A DNA stretch of 64,000 nt, from positions 89,509-153,508 of the forward strand of contig CADBWQ010000008.1 in NCBI GenBank assembly GCA_902798545.1, given 5' to 3'. Every line of letters begins with the position of its first letter. Positions within the stretch are counted from its first letter, which is position 1. Source of the DNA: Oscillospiraceae bacterium. GTDB taxonomy: Bacteria; Bacillota; Clostridia; Oscillospirales; Oscillospiraceae. Under the pieces are notes generated by a model. The model had not been told where the DNA came from. It made no database searches and was given only the letters and a program-made list of their open reading frames with translations. Made by a program: the position numbers and the translations under genes. Positions 1-8,061 of this stretch are shown piece after piece.

Positions 1-13
1 TTCACGTGAAACA
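1..13. promoter_or_regulatory. parS site, cut by window edge
   Basis: The first 13 bases match the last 13 of the 16-bp parS palindrome TGTTTCACGTGAAACA. The missing three bases would lie before the window. A full copy follows 20 bases later, so this is one of a pair of ParB-loading sites just upstream of parA. Confidence 0.8.
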
Positions 14-33
14 TTTTTAGAAAAACTTTTTGT

Positions 34-49
34 TGTTTCACGTGAAACA
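34..49. promoter_or_regulatory. parS centromere site
   Basis: This is a perfect match to the bacterial parS palindrome TGTTTCACGTGAAACA, the site where ParB loads and spreads near the origin. It abuts the -35 element of the parA promoter, so ParB bound here could also repress parAB. Confidence 0.95.
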
Positions 50-78
50 TTGCATTTGCTGTCGAATGCTGTTATAAT
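50..78 (+). promoter_or_regulatory. parA promoter
   Basis: TTGCAT (50-55), a 17-base spacer and TATAAT (73-78) form a sigma-A type promoter 35 bases before the parA start. The same hexamer pair and spacing is seen upstream of dnaA. Confidence 0.7.
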
Positions 79-112
79 TCTCCTGTGATTATACGAGGAG
101 ATTCTTTGACCT

Positions 113-886
113 ATGGCAAAAATCGTCGCCTTCGCCAACCAGAAAGGCGGAGTGGGAAAAACAACTAGCTGTGTCAACCTTTGTGCCTCTCTGACTTTAC
201 TTGGAAAGCGTATTCTTCTGGTTGACTGTGATCCGCAGGGGAATGCAAGTTCCGGAATGGGCGTGAAGAAAAACCGGTCCCCAAATATCTACGACATGAT
301 GATACATGACGTGCCAAGCGAGGACTGCGTTGTCCATACGGCATATGGAGATGTTATTCCAAGCGGAAGGGAATTTGCCGCAGCTACGGTGGAGCTTATT
401 TCCCACCCAAATCGTGAAAAGACACTTTATACTGCTCTGCAGCGTCTTTATACGGAATATGACTATATGTTTCTGGACTGTCCGCCCTCTCTGGAACTTA
501 TCACAGTCAATGCACTTGCCGCAGCAGACAGTGTTCTGATTCCGATGCAATGCGAATACTATGCGCTGGAAGGAATCGCTGACTTGATCAGCAGCATCCG
601 GATGTGTTCTACCCGTCTCAATCGCAGGCTCCACATAGAGGGGATTCTTCTCACTATGTATGACGCGCGGGCAAATCTGACGCTCCAAGTGGAAAATGAG
701 TTGCGCCGGTTTATGCCTGAAAAGGTGTATCAGACTGTAATTCCCCGTTCTGTTCGTCTGTCAGAGGCGCCGAGTCACGGTCTCCCTGGTGTGATCTATG
801 ACCGAAACAACAAGGGCAGTAAGGCCTATCAGGCGTTGGCAGAAGAATTTTTAAGCAAAAGCGAAGGAAGACGATCATGGCAGTAA
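113..886 (+). CDS. parA: ParA/Soj chromosome partitioning ATPase
   Basis: ParA-family P-loop ATPase of 257 residues that works with ParB and parS to segregate the origin region and, as Soj, to influence DnaA. The deviant Walker A motif KGGVGKTT lies at residues 11-18, and the switch region FLDCPPSLELITVNAL is near residue 120. No N-terminal DNA-binding extension is present, as is usual for chromosomal Soj. A GAGGAG Shine-Dalgarno lies about 11 bases before the ATG. The parB start overlaps the end by 10 bases, so the two are translationally coupled. Confidence 0.96.
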   Translation: MAKIVAFANQKGGVGKTTSCVNLCASLTLLGKRILLVDCDPQGNASSGMGVKKNRSPNIYDMMIHDVPSEDCVVHTAYGDVIPSGREFAAATVELISHPNREKTLYTALQRLYTEYDYMFLDCPPSLELITVNALAAADSVLIPMQCEYYALEGIADLISSIRMCSTRLNRRLHIEGILLTMYDARANLTLQVENELRRFMPEKVYQTVIPRSVRLSEAPSHGLPGVIYDRNNKGSKAYQALAEEFLSKSEGRRSWQ

Positions 887-1761
887 AAGAAAAACGCGGT
901 CTTGGCATCGGTCTGGAAGCATTGTTTGGCACCGACCTTCAGATGCTGCAGGAAGAGGATATCATCTCGCTCCCCATCTCAAAGGTAGAGCCGTGGCAGG
1001 ATCAGCCGAGAGACCACTTTGACGAAGAACGTCTTCAGGATCTGGCTGCATCCATATCCCGTCATGGCCTGATTCAGCCTGTGATTGTCAGAAAACTCGA
1101 TTCCGGTGTCTATCAGATCATTGCCGGCGAGCGCCGCTGGCGGGCTGCCCGGCTTGCCGGACTGACTGAGATTCCGGTCCGTGTGCTGCGCGCCGATGAT
1201 CAGAGCGTTGCAGAGCTCGCTCTGGTGGAGAATCTTCAACGTGAAGACCTGAATCCCATGGAAGAAGCCCGTGGCTATCAGAAACTCATGCAGAACTACT
1301 CCCTGACCCAGGAAGAGGCAGCTGCCGGTGTTGGGAAATCCCGTTCTGCCGTAGCAAATGCACTTCGTCTGCTGAATCTCAGTGTGCCGGTCATGGAGAT
1401 GGTCGAGAGTGGAACTCTGTCTGCCGGCCATGCCAGAACACTTCTGGCCCTGGATAATCCAGAATTACAGAAGAGGGCCGCCGACCAGGTGCTGGCAAAG
1501 ACACTTTCCGTTCGTAAGACGGAACAGATGGTCTCCAGACTGAAAAAGGAAGCAGACCGAAAAGCAGAAGAAAAAACAGAGATTGATGACGCTGTGAATG
1601 CGGTGGACTATGCTGCAGCACTTTCAGAAGAACTCTCCTCTGTGCTCGGCCGCCGTGTTGCTCTCATCGAAAAGAGCAATCGGGGAAAAATTGAGCTTTA
1701 TTATGACAATGCGGACGACAGGGAGGCTTTGATTGCTGTCCTGCGCGCCCTGCAGAAATAA
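877..1761 (+). CDS. parB: ParB/Spo0J chromosome partitioning protein
   Basis: ParB of 294 residues. It starts with the short basic tail typical of Spo0J (KEKRGLGIGLEALFG), which stimulates the ParA ATPase. The CTP-binding ParB/Srx core follows with the GERRWRAARLAG motif near residues 85-96 and LVENLQREDLNPMEEA near residue 115. The HTH then lies around residues 145-165, with a C-terminal dimerisation domain. It binds the parS sites at the window start. Confidence 0.96.
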   Translation: MAVKEKRGLGIGLEALFGTDLQMLQEEDIISLPISKVEPWQDQPRDHFDEERLQDLAASISRHGLIQPVIVRKLDSGVYQIIAGERRWRAARLAGLTEIPVRVLRADDQSVAELALVENLQREDLNPMEEARGYQKLMQNYSLTQEEAAAGVGKSRSAVANALRLLNLSVPVMEMVESGTLSAGHARTLLALDNPELQKRAADQVLAKTLSVRKTEQMVSRLKKEADRKAEEKTEIDDAVNAVDYAAALSEELSSVLGRRVALIEKSNRGKIELYYDNADDREALIAVLRALQK

Positions 1762-1802
1762 AAACCCCCCTATTCCGTACAACTGTAGAGAAGGAGAAAC
1801 AC

Positions 1803-3122
1803 ATGCTGGATATCAGATTTGTCCGGGAAAATCCGGATCTGGTCAAGGAAAACATCAAAAAAAAATATCAGGACTTCAAGCTCCCGCTGGTAGACGAGGT
1901 TATAGCACTGGATGAGAAAAACCGCGCTGCCATCACGGAGGCCAGTGATCTTCGCGCACAGAAGAATAAGCTGAGCAAGGCAAATGGTCCCTTGTTCGGC
2001 AAACTCAAAAAGGCTGCTGAAGAAGAAAAGGCTGCTATTCAGGCGGAGATTGATGCCAATATGGCCGCGGTAAAGGCCAATGATGAGCGTCTGGAAGAAT
2101 TGGAAAAGCTGGAAGAAGAGTACGCTGCTGAAATCTACAAGCGCATGCTGCTGATTCCGAATATCATTGATCCTTCCGTTCCGCTAGGTCCGGATGACAG
2201 CTGCAATGTCGAAGTTGAACGTTTTGGCGATCCGGTAGTTCCGGATTACCAGATTCCCTATCATACAGAAATCATGGAGCGTTTCAATGGCATCGACATG
2301 GATGCAGCCGGAAGAACTTCCGGCAATGGCTTCTACTATCTCATGGGCGATATCGCCCGCCTTCATTCCGCTGTTTTGGCCTATGCCCGTGACTTCATGA
2401 TTAACAAAGGCTTTATCTACTGCATTCCTCCTTTCATGATTCACGGCAACGTAGTCGAAGGCGTCATGAGCCAGAATGATATGGATGCCATGATGTATAA
2501 GATTGAAGGGGAAGACCTCTATCTGATTGGCACCTCTGAACACTCCATGATTGGAAAGTTCATCGACCAGATTTTAACAGAGGATCAGCTTCCCCAGACA
2601 CTGACCAGCTATTCTCCCTGTTTCCGCAAGGAGAAGGGTGCCCACGGCATTGAAGAACGCGGCGTCTATCGTATTCACCAGTTTGAGAAACAGGAAATGA
2701 TCGTCGTCTGCAAGCCGGAGGACTCCACGGCCTGGTATGAAAAGATGTGGCGTCTTTCTGTGGAACTTTTCCGCAGTATGGAAATCCCCGTCCGGCAGTT
2801 GGAGTGCTGTTCCGGTGATCTGGCCGATTTGAAAGTCAAGTCCTGCGACATTGAAGCCTGGTCTCCTCGCCAGCAGAAGTACTTTGAGGTTTGTTCCTGC
2901 TCCAATCTCTCCGATGCCCAAGCCCGTCGCCTGAAAATCCGTGTCAAGGGAGAAGATGGAAAAACCTATCTCCCTCACACGCTCAACAATACTGTTGTTG
3001 CGCCGCCCCGTATGCTCATTGCATTTCTTGAAAATCACCTTCAAGCAGACGGAAGTGTCACCATCCCAGAAGTTCTCTGGCCCTATATGGGCGGAACAAA
3101 GGTCCTGATTCCAAAAAAGTAA
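1803..3122 (+). CDS. serS: Seryl-tRNA synthetase
   Basis: Class II aminoacyl-tRNA synthetase of 439 residues, a normal length. Residues 1-110 form the long antiparallel coiled-coil arm that holds tRNA-Ser (MLDIRFVRENPDLVKENIKKK is partly visible at the start). The catalytic core has motif 2 (FRKEKGAHGIEERGVYRIHQF region, near residue 275) and motif 3 (NNTVVAPPRMLIAFLEN) near residue 400. A GGAG Shine-Dalgarno precedes the ATG. It sits between parB and mscL on the same strand. Confidence 0.97.
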   Translation: MLDIRFVRENPDLVKENIKKKYQDFKLPLVDEVIALDEKNRAAITEASDLRAQKNKLSKANGPLFGKLKKAAEEEKAAIQAEIDANMAAVKANDERLEELEKLEEEYAAEIYKRMLLIPNIIDPSVPLGPDDSCNVEVERFGDPVVPDYQIPYHTEIMERFNGIDMDAAGRTSGNGFYYLMGDIARLHSAVLAYARDFMINKGFIYCIPPFMIHGNVVEGVMSQNDMDAMMYKIEGEDLYLIGTSEHSMIGKFIDQILTEDQLPQTLTSYSPCFRKEKGAHGIEERGVYRIHQFEKQEMIVVCKPEDSTAWYEKMWRLSVELFRSMEIPVRQLECCSGDLADLKVKSCDIEAWSPRQQKYFEVCSCSNLSDAQARRLKIRVKGEDGKTYLPHTLNNTVVAPPRMLIAFLENHLQADGSVTIPEVLWPYMGGTKVLIPKK

Positions 3123-3180
3123 TCATACTGTATAATTACGGTTTCGTACCGTAAAATATAGAAAAAGAGAGGTATCATCA

Positions 3181-3615
3181 ATGAAAAAGTTTGTTGAAGA
3201 ATTCAAAGCGTTTATTTCCCGCGGCAGCGTTTTGGACATGGCCATCGGTGTTATCATCGGCGGAGCGTTCGGTGCAATCACCAGCTCCCTGGTGGCTGAC
3301 GTCATCACCCCGCTGCTTGCAGCCCTGTTCAAGAGTCCGAATACCGACGCTCTGAACATCACTCTGCGTGCTGCAACTGAAGAGTCTGATGCAATTGTTC
3401 TCGGTCTTGGCACGTTTGTTGGGACGATCATCAACTTCCTCGTCATTGCACTGGTCATCTTCTCCATGATCAAGGCCATGAACAAGGCATCCGAGATGGC
3501 AAAGAGCCTTGCAAAGAAGCAGGAAGAGGAAGCTGCTGCCGCAGAAGAAGAGCCGAAGCCCACTTCTGAAGAACTGCTCGCGGCCATTCTTGATGAACTG
3601 AAGAAGAAAGAGTAA
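3181..3615 (+). CDS. mscL: Large-conductance mechanosensitive channel MscL
   Basis: A 144-residue pentameric channel protein that opens under membrane tension to release solutes. The N-terminal amphipathic helix and TM1 (FKAFISRGSVLDMAIGVIIGGAFG) carry the conserved start of the family, and TM2 lies near residues 78-100. An acidic, alanine-rich cytoplasmic bundle forms the C-terminus. An AGAGGT Shine-Dalgarno precedes the ATG, and a strong hairpin terminator follows the stop. Confidence 0.95.
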   Translation: MKKFVEEFKAFISRGSVLDMAIGVIIGGAFGAITSSLVADVITPLLAALFKSPNTDALNITLRAATEESDAIVLGLGTFVGTIINFLVIALVIFSMIKAMNKASEMAKSLAKKQEEEAAAAEEEPKPTSEELLAAILDELKKKE

Positions 3616-3642
3616 TCATTTCCATTATTCATCAAATGTTAT

Positions 3643-3671
3643 GAGAGTCCGGATGATCCGGACTCTCTTCT
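3643..3671 (+). terminator. Intrinsic terminator after mscL
   Basis: Inverted repeat GAGAGTCCGGAT / ATCCGGACTCTC (3643-3654 and 3656-3667) followed by a T-rich tract. It separates the par-serS-mscL unit from dnaA. Confidence 0.85.
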
Positions 3672-3700
3672 TTATTTATATTTATATCTTCTCTTTTTTA

Positions 3701-3729
3701 TTGCATGTTGAATGATAATCTGTTATAAT
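3701..3729 (+). promoter_or_regulatory. dnaA promoter
   Basis: TTGCAT (3701-3706), a 17-base spacer and TATAAT (3724-3729). The elements are the same as those of the parA promoter. No DnaA-box-like sequence is obvious between here and the start codon. Confidence 0.7.
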
Positions 3730-3801
3730 AGATTGGTTTATAATGTACGAGTTAAAACAGTTTTTCCGTCGATCAACACTGTTTGGAAAGGGGACCTGTT
3801 C

Positions 3802-5115
3802 ATGAATTCACTGATGGACATCTGGCAGGAAATTTTGCATCATCTCTCCTCTCAACTGACCCCAACTGCAATCAACACCTGGTTCTCTGACTGTGAACCT
3901 GTTGCACTGGAGGAGAACTGTCTCGTCATTCGGACACCTTCGGAATTTAAGAAAAGTATCATCTCCCAGCGCTTCTCTTCTATTATCATCTCATATCTCT
4001 CTGATCTGTTTTCCTGTGAGTTTGATCTTTTAATTCTGGTTGGCGATGAGGAATACGAAAAAGATTCTTCCGGAGATGACGATGATCTTCCGGAAATGGC
4101 CGGATACACCTTTGACAATTTTATTGTCGGTAATTCCAACAAATTCGCACACGCCGCTGCCATTTCCGTCGCTGAAAATCCCGGAAAAAACTATAATCCT
4201 CTTTTTATTTACGGTAACTCCGGTCTTGGTAAAACACACCTGCTGTGGGCAATCGGCCACTCAATCCGGGAACGTTTCCCGGAAAAAAAGATCTCTTACA
4301 TCAAAGGTGATGATTTCACTAACGAGATGGTCAAATCCATCAAAGAAGGAAAGACAGAAGAATTTCGGAATAAACACAGAAATGTGGATCTGTTTTTGGT
4401 GGACGACATCCAGTTTATAGCCGGAAAACAGAGTACACAGATTGAGTTTTTTCATACATTCAATTACATCTATGAAGCCGGACACCAGATTGTGATTACC
4501 TCAGATCGGCCTCCGATGGAAATGTCACTCCTTGATGACCGGCTGAGGACCCGCTTTGAAGGCGGTCTTATGGCTGATATTGCTCCACCTGACCTTGAAA
4601 CAAGAATGGCCATTGCACGAAATAAGGCCTCTCGCCTCGGTCTTTTTCTTCCGGATGATATTATTGAATATATTGCATCCACTATCACTGCAAATGTCCG
4701 GCAGCTTGAAGGCGTAATTAAGCGTCTCACAGCTTACAAGGAAATACTGAACAGTGATATTACCAGAGCTTCTGTTGACAGGGCAATCGAAGATGTGACC
4801 AAAAAAGGTACCGACATTCCGAAGCCAGATAATATCATCCGTGAAACTGCAAAGTATTATTCTCTCAAGCCGGAAGATCTTAAGGGCAACAACCGCTCAA
4901 AAAACACTGCCATGGCAAGACAGATTGCCATGTATTTAATGCGCCAGCTTACAAATCTCTCTCTTAACGACATAGGCAAAGAGCTTGGGCGCAACCATAC
5001 CACCGCCCTCAGCTCCATTCGGAAGATCGAAGATCTGATGCGCAGCGATCCTGATATGACCGGCGTTATCCGCGATATCACATCTAATATTACTACGAGT
5101 TCCGGTTCCGTATGA
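3802..5115 (+). CDS. dnaA: Chromosomal replication initiator DnaA
   Basis: DnaA of 437 residues, starting at the ATG preceded by GGAAAGGGG. The reading frame is open upstream to 3712, but that part is not DnaA-like. Domain I lies at about residues 1-75. Domain III is the AAA+ core with Walker A GNSGLGKTH and Walker B LFLVDDIQF. Domain IV is the HTH that reads DnaA boxes. Domain IV is unusual: the signature reads GRNHTTALSS where most DnaA proteins have GGRDHTTVLH, and SLNDIG replaces SLPEIG. These changes match E. coli D433 and P423, both base-contacting positions. Residues matching R399, R407, Q408, H434 and T435 are kept. Confidence 0.96.
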   Translation: MNSLMDIWQEILHHLSSQLTPTAINTWFSDCEPVALEENCLVIRTPSEFKKSIISQRFSSIIISYLSDLFSCEFDLLILVGDEEYEKDSSGDDDDLPEMAGYTFDNFIVGNSNKFAHAAAISVAENPGKNYNPLFIYGNSGLGKTHLLWAIGHSIRERFPEKKISYIKGDDFTNEMVKSIKEGKTEEFRNKHRNVDLFLVDDIQFIAGKQSTQIEFFHTFNYIYEAGHQIVITSDRPPMEMSLLDDRLRTRFEGGLMADIAPPDLETRMAIARNKASRLGLFLPDDIIEYIASTITANVRQLEGVIKRLTAYKEILNSDITRASVDRAIEDVTKKGTDIPKPDNIIRETAKYYSLKPEDLKGNNRSKNTAMARQIAMYLMRQLTNLSLNDIGKELGRNHTTALSSIRKIEDLMRSDPDMTGVIRDITSNITTSSGSV

Positions 5116-5324
5116 CTTTGAACTGTTCACGGTCGAAAAGTTTAAAACATTTTGTTCATAAAAAATAATACCTTTTTTTCAACATTTTCGACAAAGTTTT
5201 GAACAGATTTATCAAACGAAAAACACCCCTGATTACAGGGCTCTTTACAAGTTTTCGACAATTTTTTTCTCTACTATCATTTATACTAAAAAATATAATT
5301 ATCTTTCTTTAATGAGGTGATTTT
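5116..5324 (+). other. Candidate replication origin (oriC), dnaA-dnaN spacer
   Basis: This is a 209-base AT-rich spacer at the usual place for a Firmicutes origin. It has no clear TTATCCACA box. Instead it holds TTTTCGACA twice (5185-5193, 5252-5260), a one-mismatch inverted copy (5131-5139) and a looser TTTTGAACA (5197-5205). A small hairpin CCCTG-ATTA-CAGGG lies at 5227-5240. A very AT-rich run (about 5261-5312) could be the unwinding element. The origin call rests on position and repeats, not on a known box. Confidence 0.55.
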
Positions 5325-6440
5325 TTGAAAATCAGATGTGAAAAAAAAGATCTGCTGATCGCTGTCAGTAATGTCTCCCGTGCAGCTCCTTCCAAGAGTC
5401 CGATTCCCGCACTGGAGGGTATTCTTTTTGAAGCTCAGGAAGAGAAAATGAAACTCACAGCCTATGATACCAGAATAGGGATCTATACAACTGTAGAGTG
5501 CAGTGTTCTGGAAGAAGGAAATATTGTCATTCCAGCCAGATTTCTGTTGGAACTGGTTCGCCGTCTTCCCGACGGAATGGTTTCCATTGATACGGACGAA
5601 AGCTTTTCAACGACAATCCGCTGCGGAAAAACAGAAGTTCATGTCATGGGTCTCGATCCGGAGAGCTTTCCTGAGCTGAATGTCGTCAATGCGCTGCAGA
5701 CCTTTGAAATCCCGGAAAACGTGATGAAGAGCATGATCAACCAGACGATCTTTTCTGTCTCAACATCGGAGACCAGACCTCTTTATATGGGAATTCTATT
5801 CGAAGTAGGAGAGTCAGATCTGACGCTGGTTGCAGTCGACGGTTATCGTTTGGCTAAACGAAATGAGACACTGGAAAATGCAAAAATGCAACCTTGCAGC
5901 TTTGTGATTCCTGGTACTTCGCTCAGTGAAGTGGAAAGACTCTGCAATTCTGAGGGAGAAAACAGAGTTATTATCGCTCTCGGTGAAAAGCACGCTTCCT
6001 TTGCCATGGGAAATACCGTTTTAATCACACGCCGCCTGGAAGGCGAATTCATGAACTATCGGAAATCTATTCCGACCAGCTTCCGGTATGAACTTGTTGT
6101 CGAAAGAGAAGAACTGATCCGTGTCATTGACCGTATCTCACTGGTAATCAAGGATAAGCAGAGTTCTCCAATCAAAATGATTGCGGAAGACGGTAACATA
6201 CAGTTTTACTGTACCACTTCCTTTGGTCATGCAGAAGACAGCATCATCTGTGAAGGGACCGGAGAAGGAATTAAGGTTGGTTTCAATGACCGCTATTTCA
6301 TGGATGCGCTGAAAGCAGCCAGTGATGAAAAGATCCGAATCTCTATGAATACGCCATCTGCTCCTATTGTCATCGAAGGTGAAGAAGGTGGAAATTATCT
6401 TTATATGGTCCTTCCTGTCCGTCTGAGAGAAGGCGATTGA
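5325..6440 (+). CDS. dnaN: DNA polymerase III beta sliding clamp
   Basis: Beta clamp of 371 residues made of three homologous subdomains, which form the dimeric ring that tethers replicative polymerase. It begins MKIRCEKKDLL and ends in the typical YMVLPVRL motif. The start codon is TTG, chosen because GAGGTGA lies four bases upstream and the N-terminus aligns with the family from this codon. It is the first gene right of the candidate origin. Confidence 0.96.
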   Translation: MKIRCEKKDLLIAVSNVSRAAPSKSPIPALEGILFEAQEEKMKLTAYDTRIGIYTTVECSVLEEGNIVIPARFLLELVRRLPDGMVSIDTDESFSTTIRCGKTEVHVMGLDPESFPELNVVNALQTFEIPENVMKSMINQTIFSVSTSETRPLYMGILFEVGESDLTLVAVDGYRLAKRNETLENAKMQPCSFVIPGTSLSEVERLCNSEGENRVIIALGEKHASFAMGNTVLITRRLEGEFMNYRKSIPTSFRYELVVEREELIRVIDRISLVIKDKQSSPIKMIAEDGNIQFYCTTSFGHAEDSIICEGTGEGIKVGFNDRYFMDALKAASDEKIRISMNTPSAPIVIEGEEGGNYLYMVLPVRLREGD

Positions 6441-6447
6441 TACAGAA

Positions 6448-6669
6448 ATGGAAATCATTTCAATTACGGGTGACTTTATTAAGCTGGATGCGCTGATGAA
6501 GTATGCCTCCCTGGTTGGATCCGGTGGAGAGGCAAAGATGGCCATTGGAGACGGTCTCGTCTCTGTAAACGGCGAAGTCTGCACCATGCGCGGAAAGAAA
6601 ATCCGTCCCGGAGATATTGTCTCTTTCTGCGGACAGGAGCTCTCAATCCGGTCAGATGAAGATCAGTAA
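6448..6669 (+). CDS. yaaA: S4-domain RNA-binding protein (YaaA/RlbA type)
   Basis: A 73-residue protein that is almost entirely one S4 RNA-binding fold (IKLDALMKYASLVGSGGEAK, then VSVNGEVCTMRGKKIRPGD). Proteins of this type sit between dnaN and recF across Firmicutes and are linked to ribosome assembly. Its last 14 bases overlap the recF start, so the two are translationally coupled. Confidence 0.88.
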   Translation: MEIISITGDFIKLDALMKYASLVGSGGEAKMAIGDGLVSVNGEVCTMRGKKIRPGDIVSFCGQELSIRSDEDQ

Positions 6670-7765
6670 AATTGTTCTCAACGGATTTCGGAACTACGAG
6701 TGGGAAACGGCAGATTTCTCTTCTCAGACGAACGTGATCACAGGGGAAAATGCTCAGGGAAAGACAAATCTTCTGGAAGCGGTCTTCATGCTCTCATGCG
6801 GGAAGAGCTTTCGGACGAGATTTGACAGAGAACTGGTCGGATTTGATTTTTCTGAAGCAGAGATACTCGCGGAAGTATTCAGTCATGATCGGGATCAAAC
6901 AATCAAGATCAGACTCTGTCCCGGGCAGGCAAAAAAGATCAGCGTCAACGGTGTGAAAAAAACGGCGGCGGAGCTGTCAGAAACAGTCAATACAGTCCTG
7001 TTCTGCCCGGACGATCTCAATCTCATTAAGGATGGGGCATCCGTACGCAGAAAAATGATGGATCAGGCCATCTCCCAGATCCGTCCAAAATACGCCATTC
7101 TTCTGACAGAGTTCAATAGACTATATGAGCACAAAACCCGTATTCTAAAAGACTGGAGGGAAAAGCCCTCTCTTCTGGATACACTGGACTCCTTCTCTGA
7201 TGCGCTCTGCCGGACTTCCGCTCAGATCATCCGCTACAGGGCTTCCTATATGAGTCGGCTGAATACGGCGGTCAAGCCGATTCATGCAGATTTTTCCGGA
7301 AAGGGAGAAGAGATTGAGCTGATCTACCATACGGTCAGTACAGTCAGAGATCCATTTGCCTCGGCAAAAGAAATCTACTATGATATCTGTGAACACCAGG
7401 AAAGCCATCGACAGGCGGAACTTGACAGTGCACAGTGTCTGACAGGCGCACACAAAGACGATGTGGAAATTCTCATAAACGGCCGTTCTGCCAGAAGCTT
7501 TGCCTCACAGGGACAGACCAGAACTGCGGCACTCTCTGTCAAACTTGCAGAACGGGAGATCATTCTGCAGGAGACGGGGGAATATCCAATCCTTCTTTTG
7601 GACGATGTGCTTTCGGAACTGGATGAAAAACGACAGGAGTTCGTACTCAACCGCATCGGCGGAGGACAGACTCTTATCACCTGCTGCGAGGATACGGACA
7701 TCTCCGGACGGACGGGCGGAAAAGTCTTTTCTGTCAACGGAGGAAAAATCAGAGAATGTACCTGA
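6656..7765 (+). CDS. recF: DNA repair / gap-filling ATPase RecF
   Basis: RecF of 369 residues, an SMC-like ATPase that helps load RecA at gaps. It begins MKISKIVLNGFRNY and has Walker A GENAQGKTNLLEA. The ABC-type signature ASQGQTRTAALSVKLAE and Walker B ILLLDDVLSELD come near residues 290-330. An in-frame start 39 bases upstream is less likely because family proteins begin at MKI. It overlaps the S4 gene by 14 bases and the downstream gene by 10. Confidence 0.95.
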   Translation: MKISKIVLNGFRNYEWETADFSSQTNVITGENAQGKTNLLEAVFMLSCGKSFRTRFDRELVGFDFSEAEILAEVFSHDRDQTIKIRLCPGQAKKISVNGVKKTAAELSETVNTVLFCPDDLNLIKDGASVRRKMMDQAISQIRPKYAILLTEFNRLYEHKTRILKDWREKPSLLDTLDSFSDALCRTSAQIIRYRASYMSRLNTAVKPIHADFSGKGEEIELIYHTVSTVRDPFASAKEIYYDICEHQESHRQAELDSAQCLTGAHKDDVEILINGRSARSFASQGQTRTAALSVKLAEREIILQETGEYPILLLDDVLSELDEKRQEFVLNRIGGGQTLITCCEDTDISGRTGGKVFSVNGGKIRECT

Positions 7766-8061
7766 ACATCGGAAAAACAACAGTCATTCAGGATAATGAA
7801 ATTATCGGAATCTTCGATTTGGATAACTGTTCTCAGTCTTTGTTAACAAGAGAATTCCTCTCCGCAGCGGAAAAAAAAGGCAGTGTTGTCAATGCTGCGG
7901 AGGATATTCCAAATTCTTTTCTTCTCTGCTCTGAGAGGGAAAAGAACACAAGTGAAAAGACGGCAGTCTATCTGTCTCAGAGCACATCCAGAACACTGGA
8001 AAAAAGAATTCATCAATTGCAAACAGAACGGAGAAACACATGGCGGAAATCAATGAACTGA
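7756..8061 (+). CDS. remB: RemB/YaaB-like DUF370 regulator
   Basis: A 101-residue protein starting [24 protein letters not shown], which matches the DUF370 (RemA/RemB) fold start; in Bacillus the gene between recF and gyrB encodes RemB, linked to biofilm matrix gene control. The conserved part covers roughly the first 75 residues. The basic tail is poorly conserved and runs 22 bases into gyrB. The regulatory role here is inferred from family and position only. Confidence 0.8.
   Translation: MYLNIGKTTVIQDNEIIGIFDLDNCSQSLLTREFLSAAEKKGSVVNAAEDIPNSFLLCSEREKNTSEKTAVYLSQSTSRTLEKRIHQLQTERRNTWRKSMN

Noticed and set aside
60-68. CATTCGACA (minus strand) near parA as another TTTTCGACA-type box
   Set aside because: It has two mismatches and no neighbours of the same type, so it could easily be chance.
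5209-5217. TTATCAAAC as a classical DnaA box
   Set aside because: It differs from TTATCCACA at three positions and is single, while TTTTCGACA recurs.
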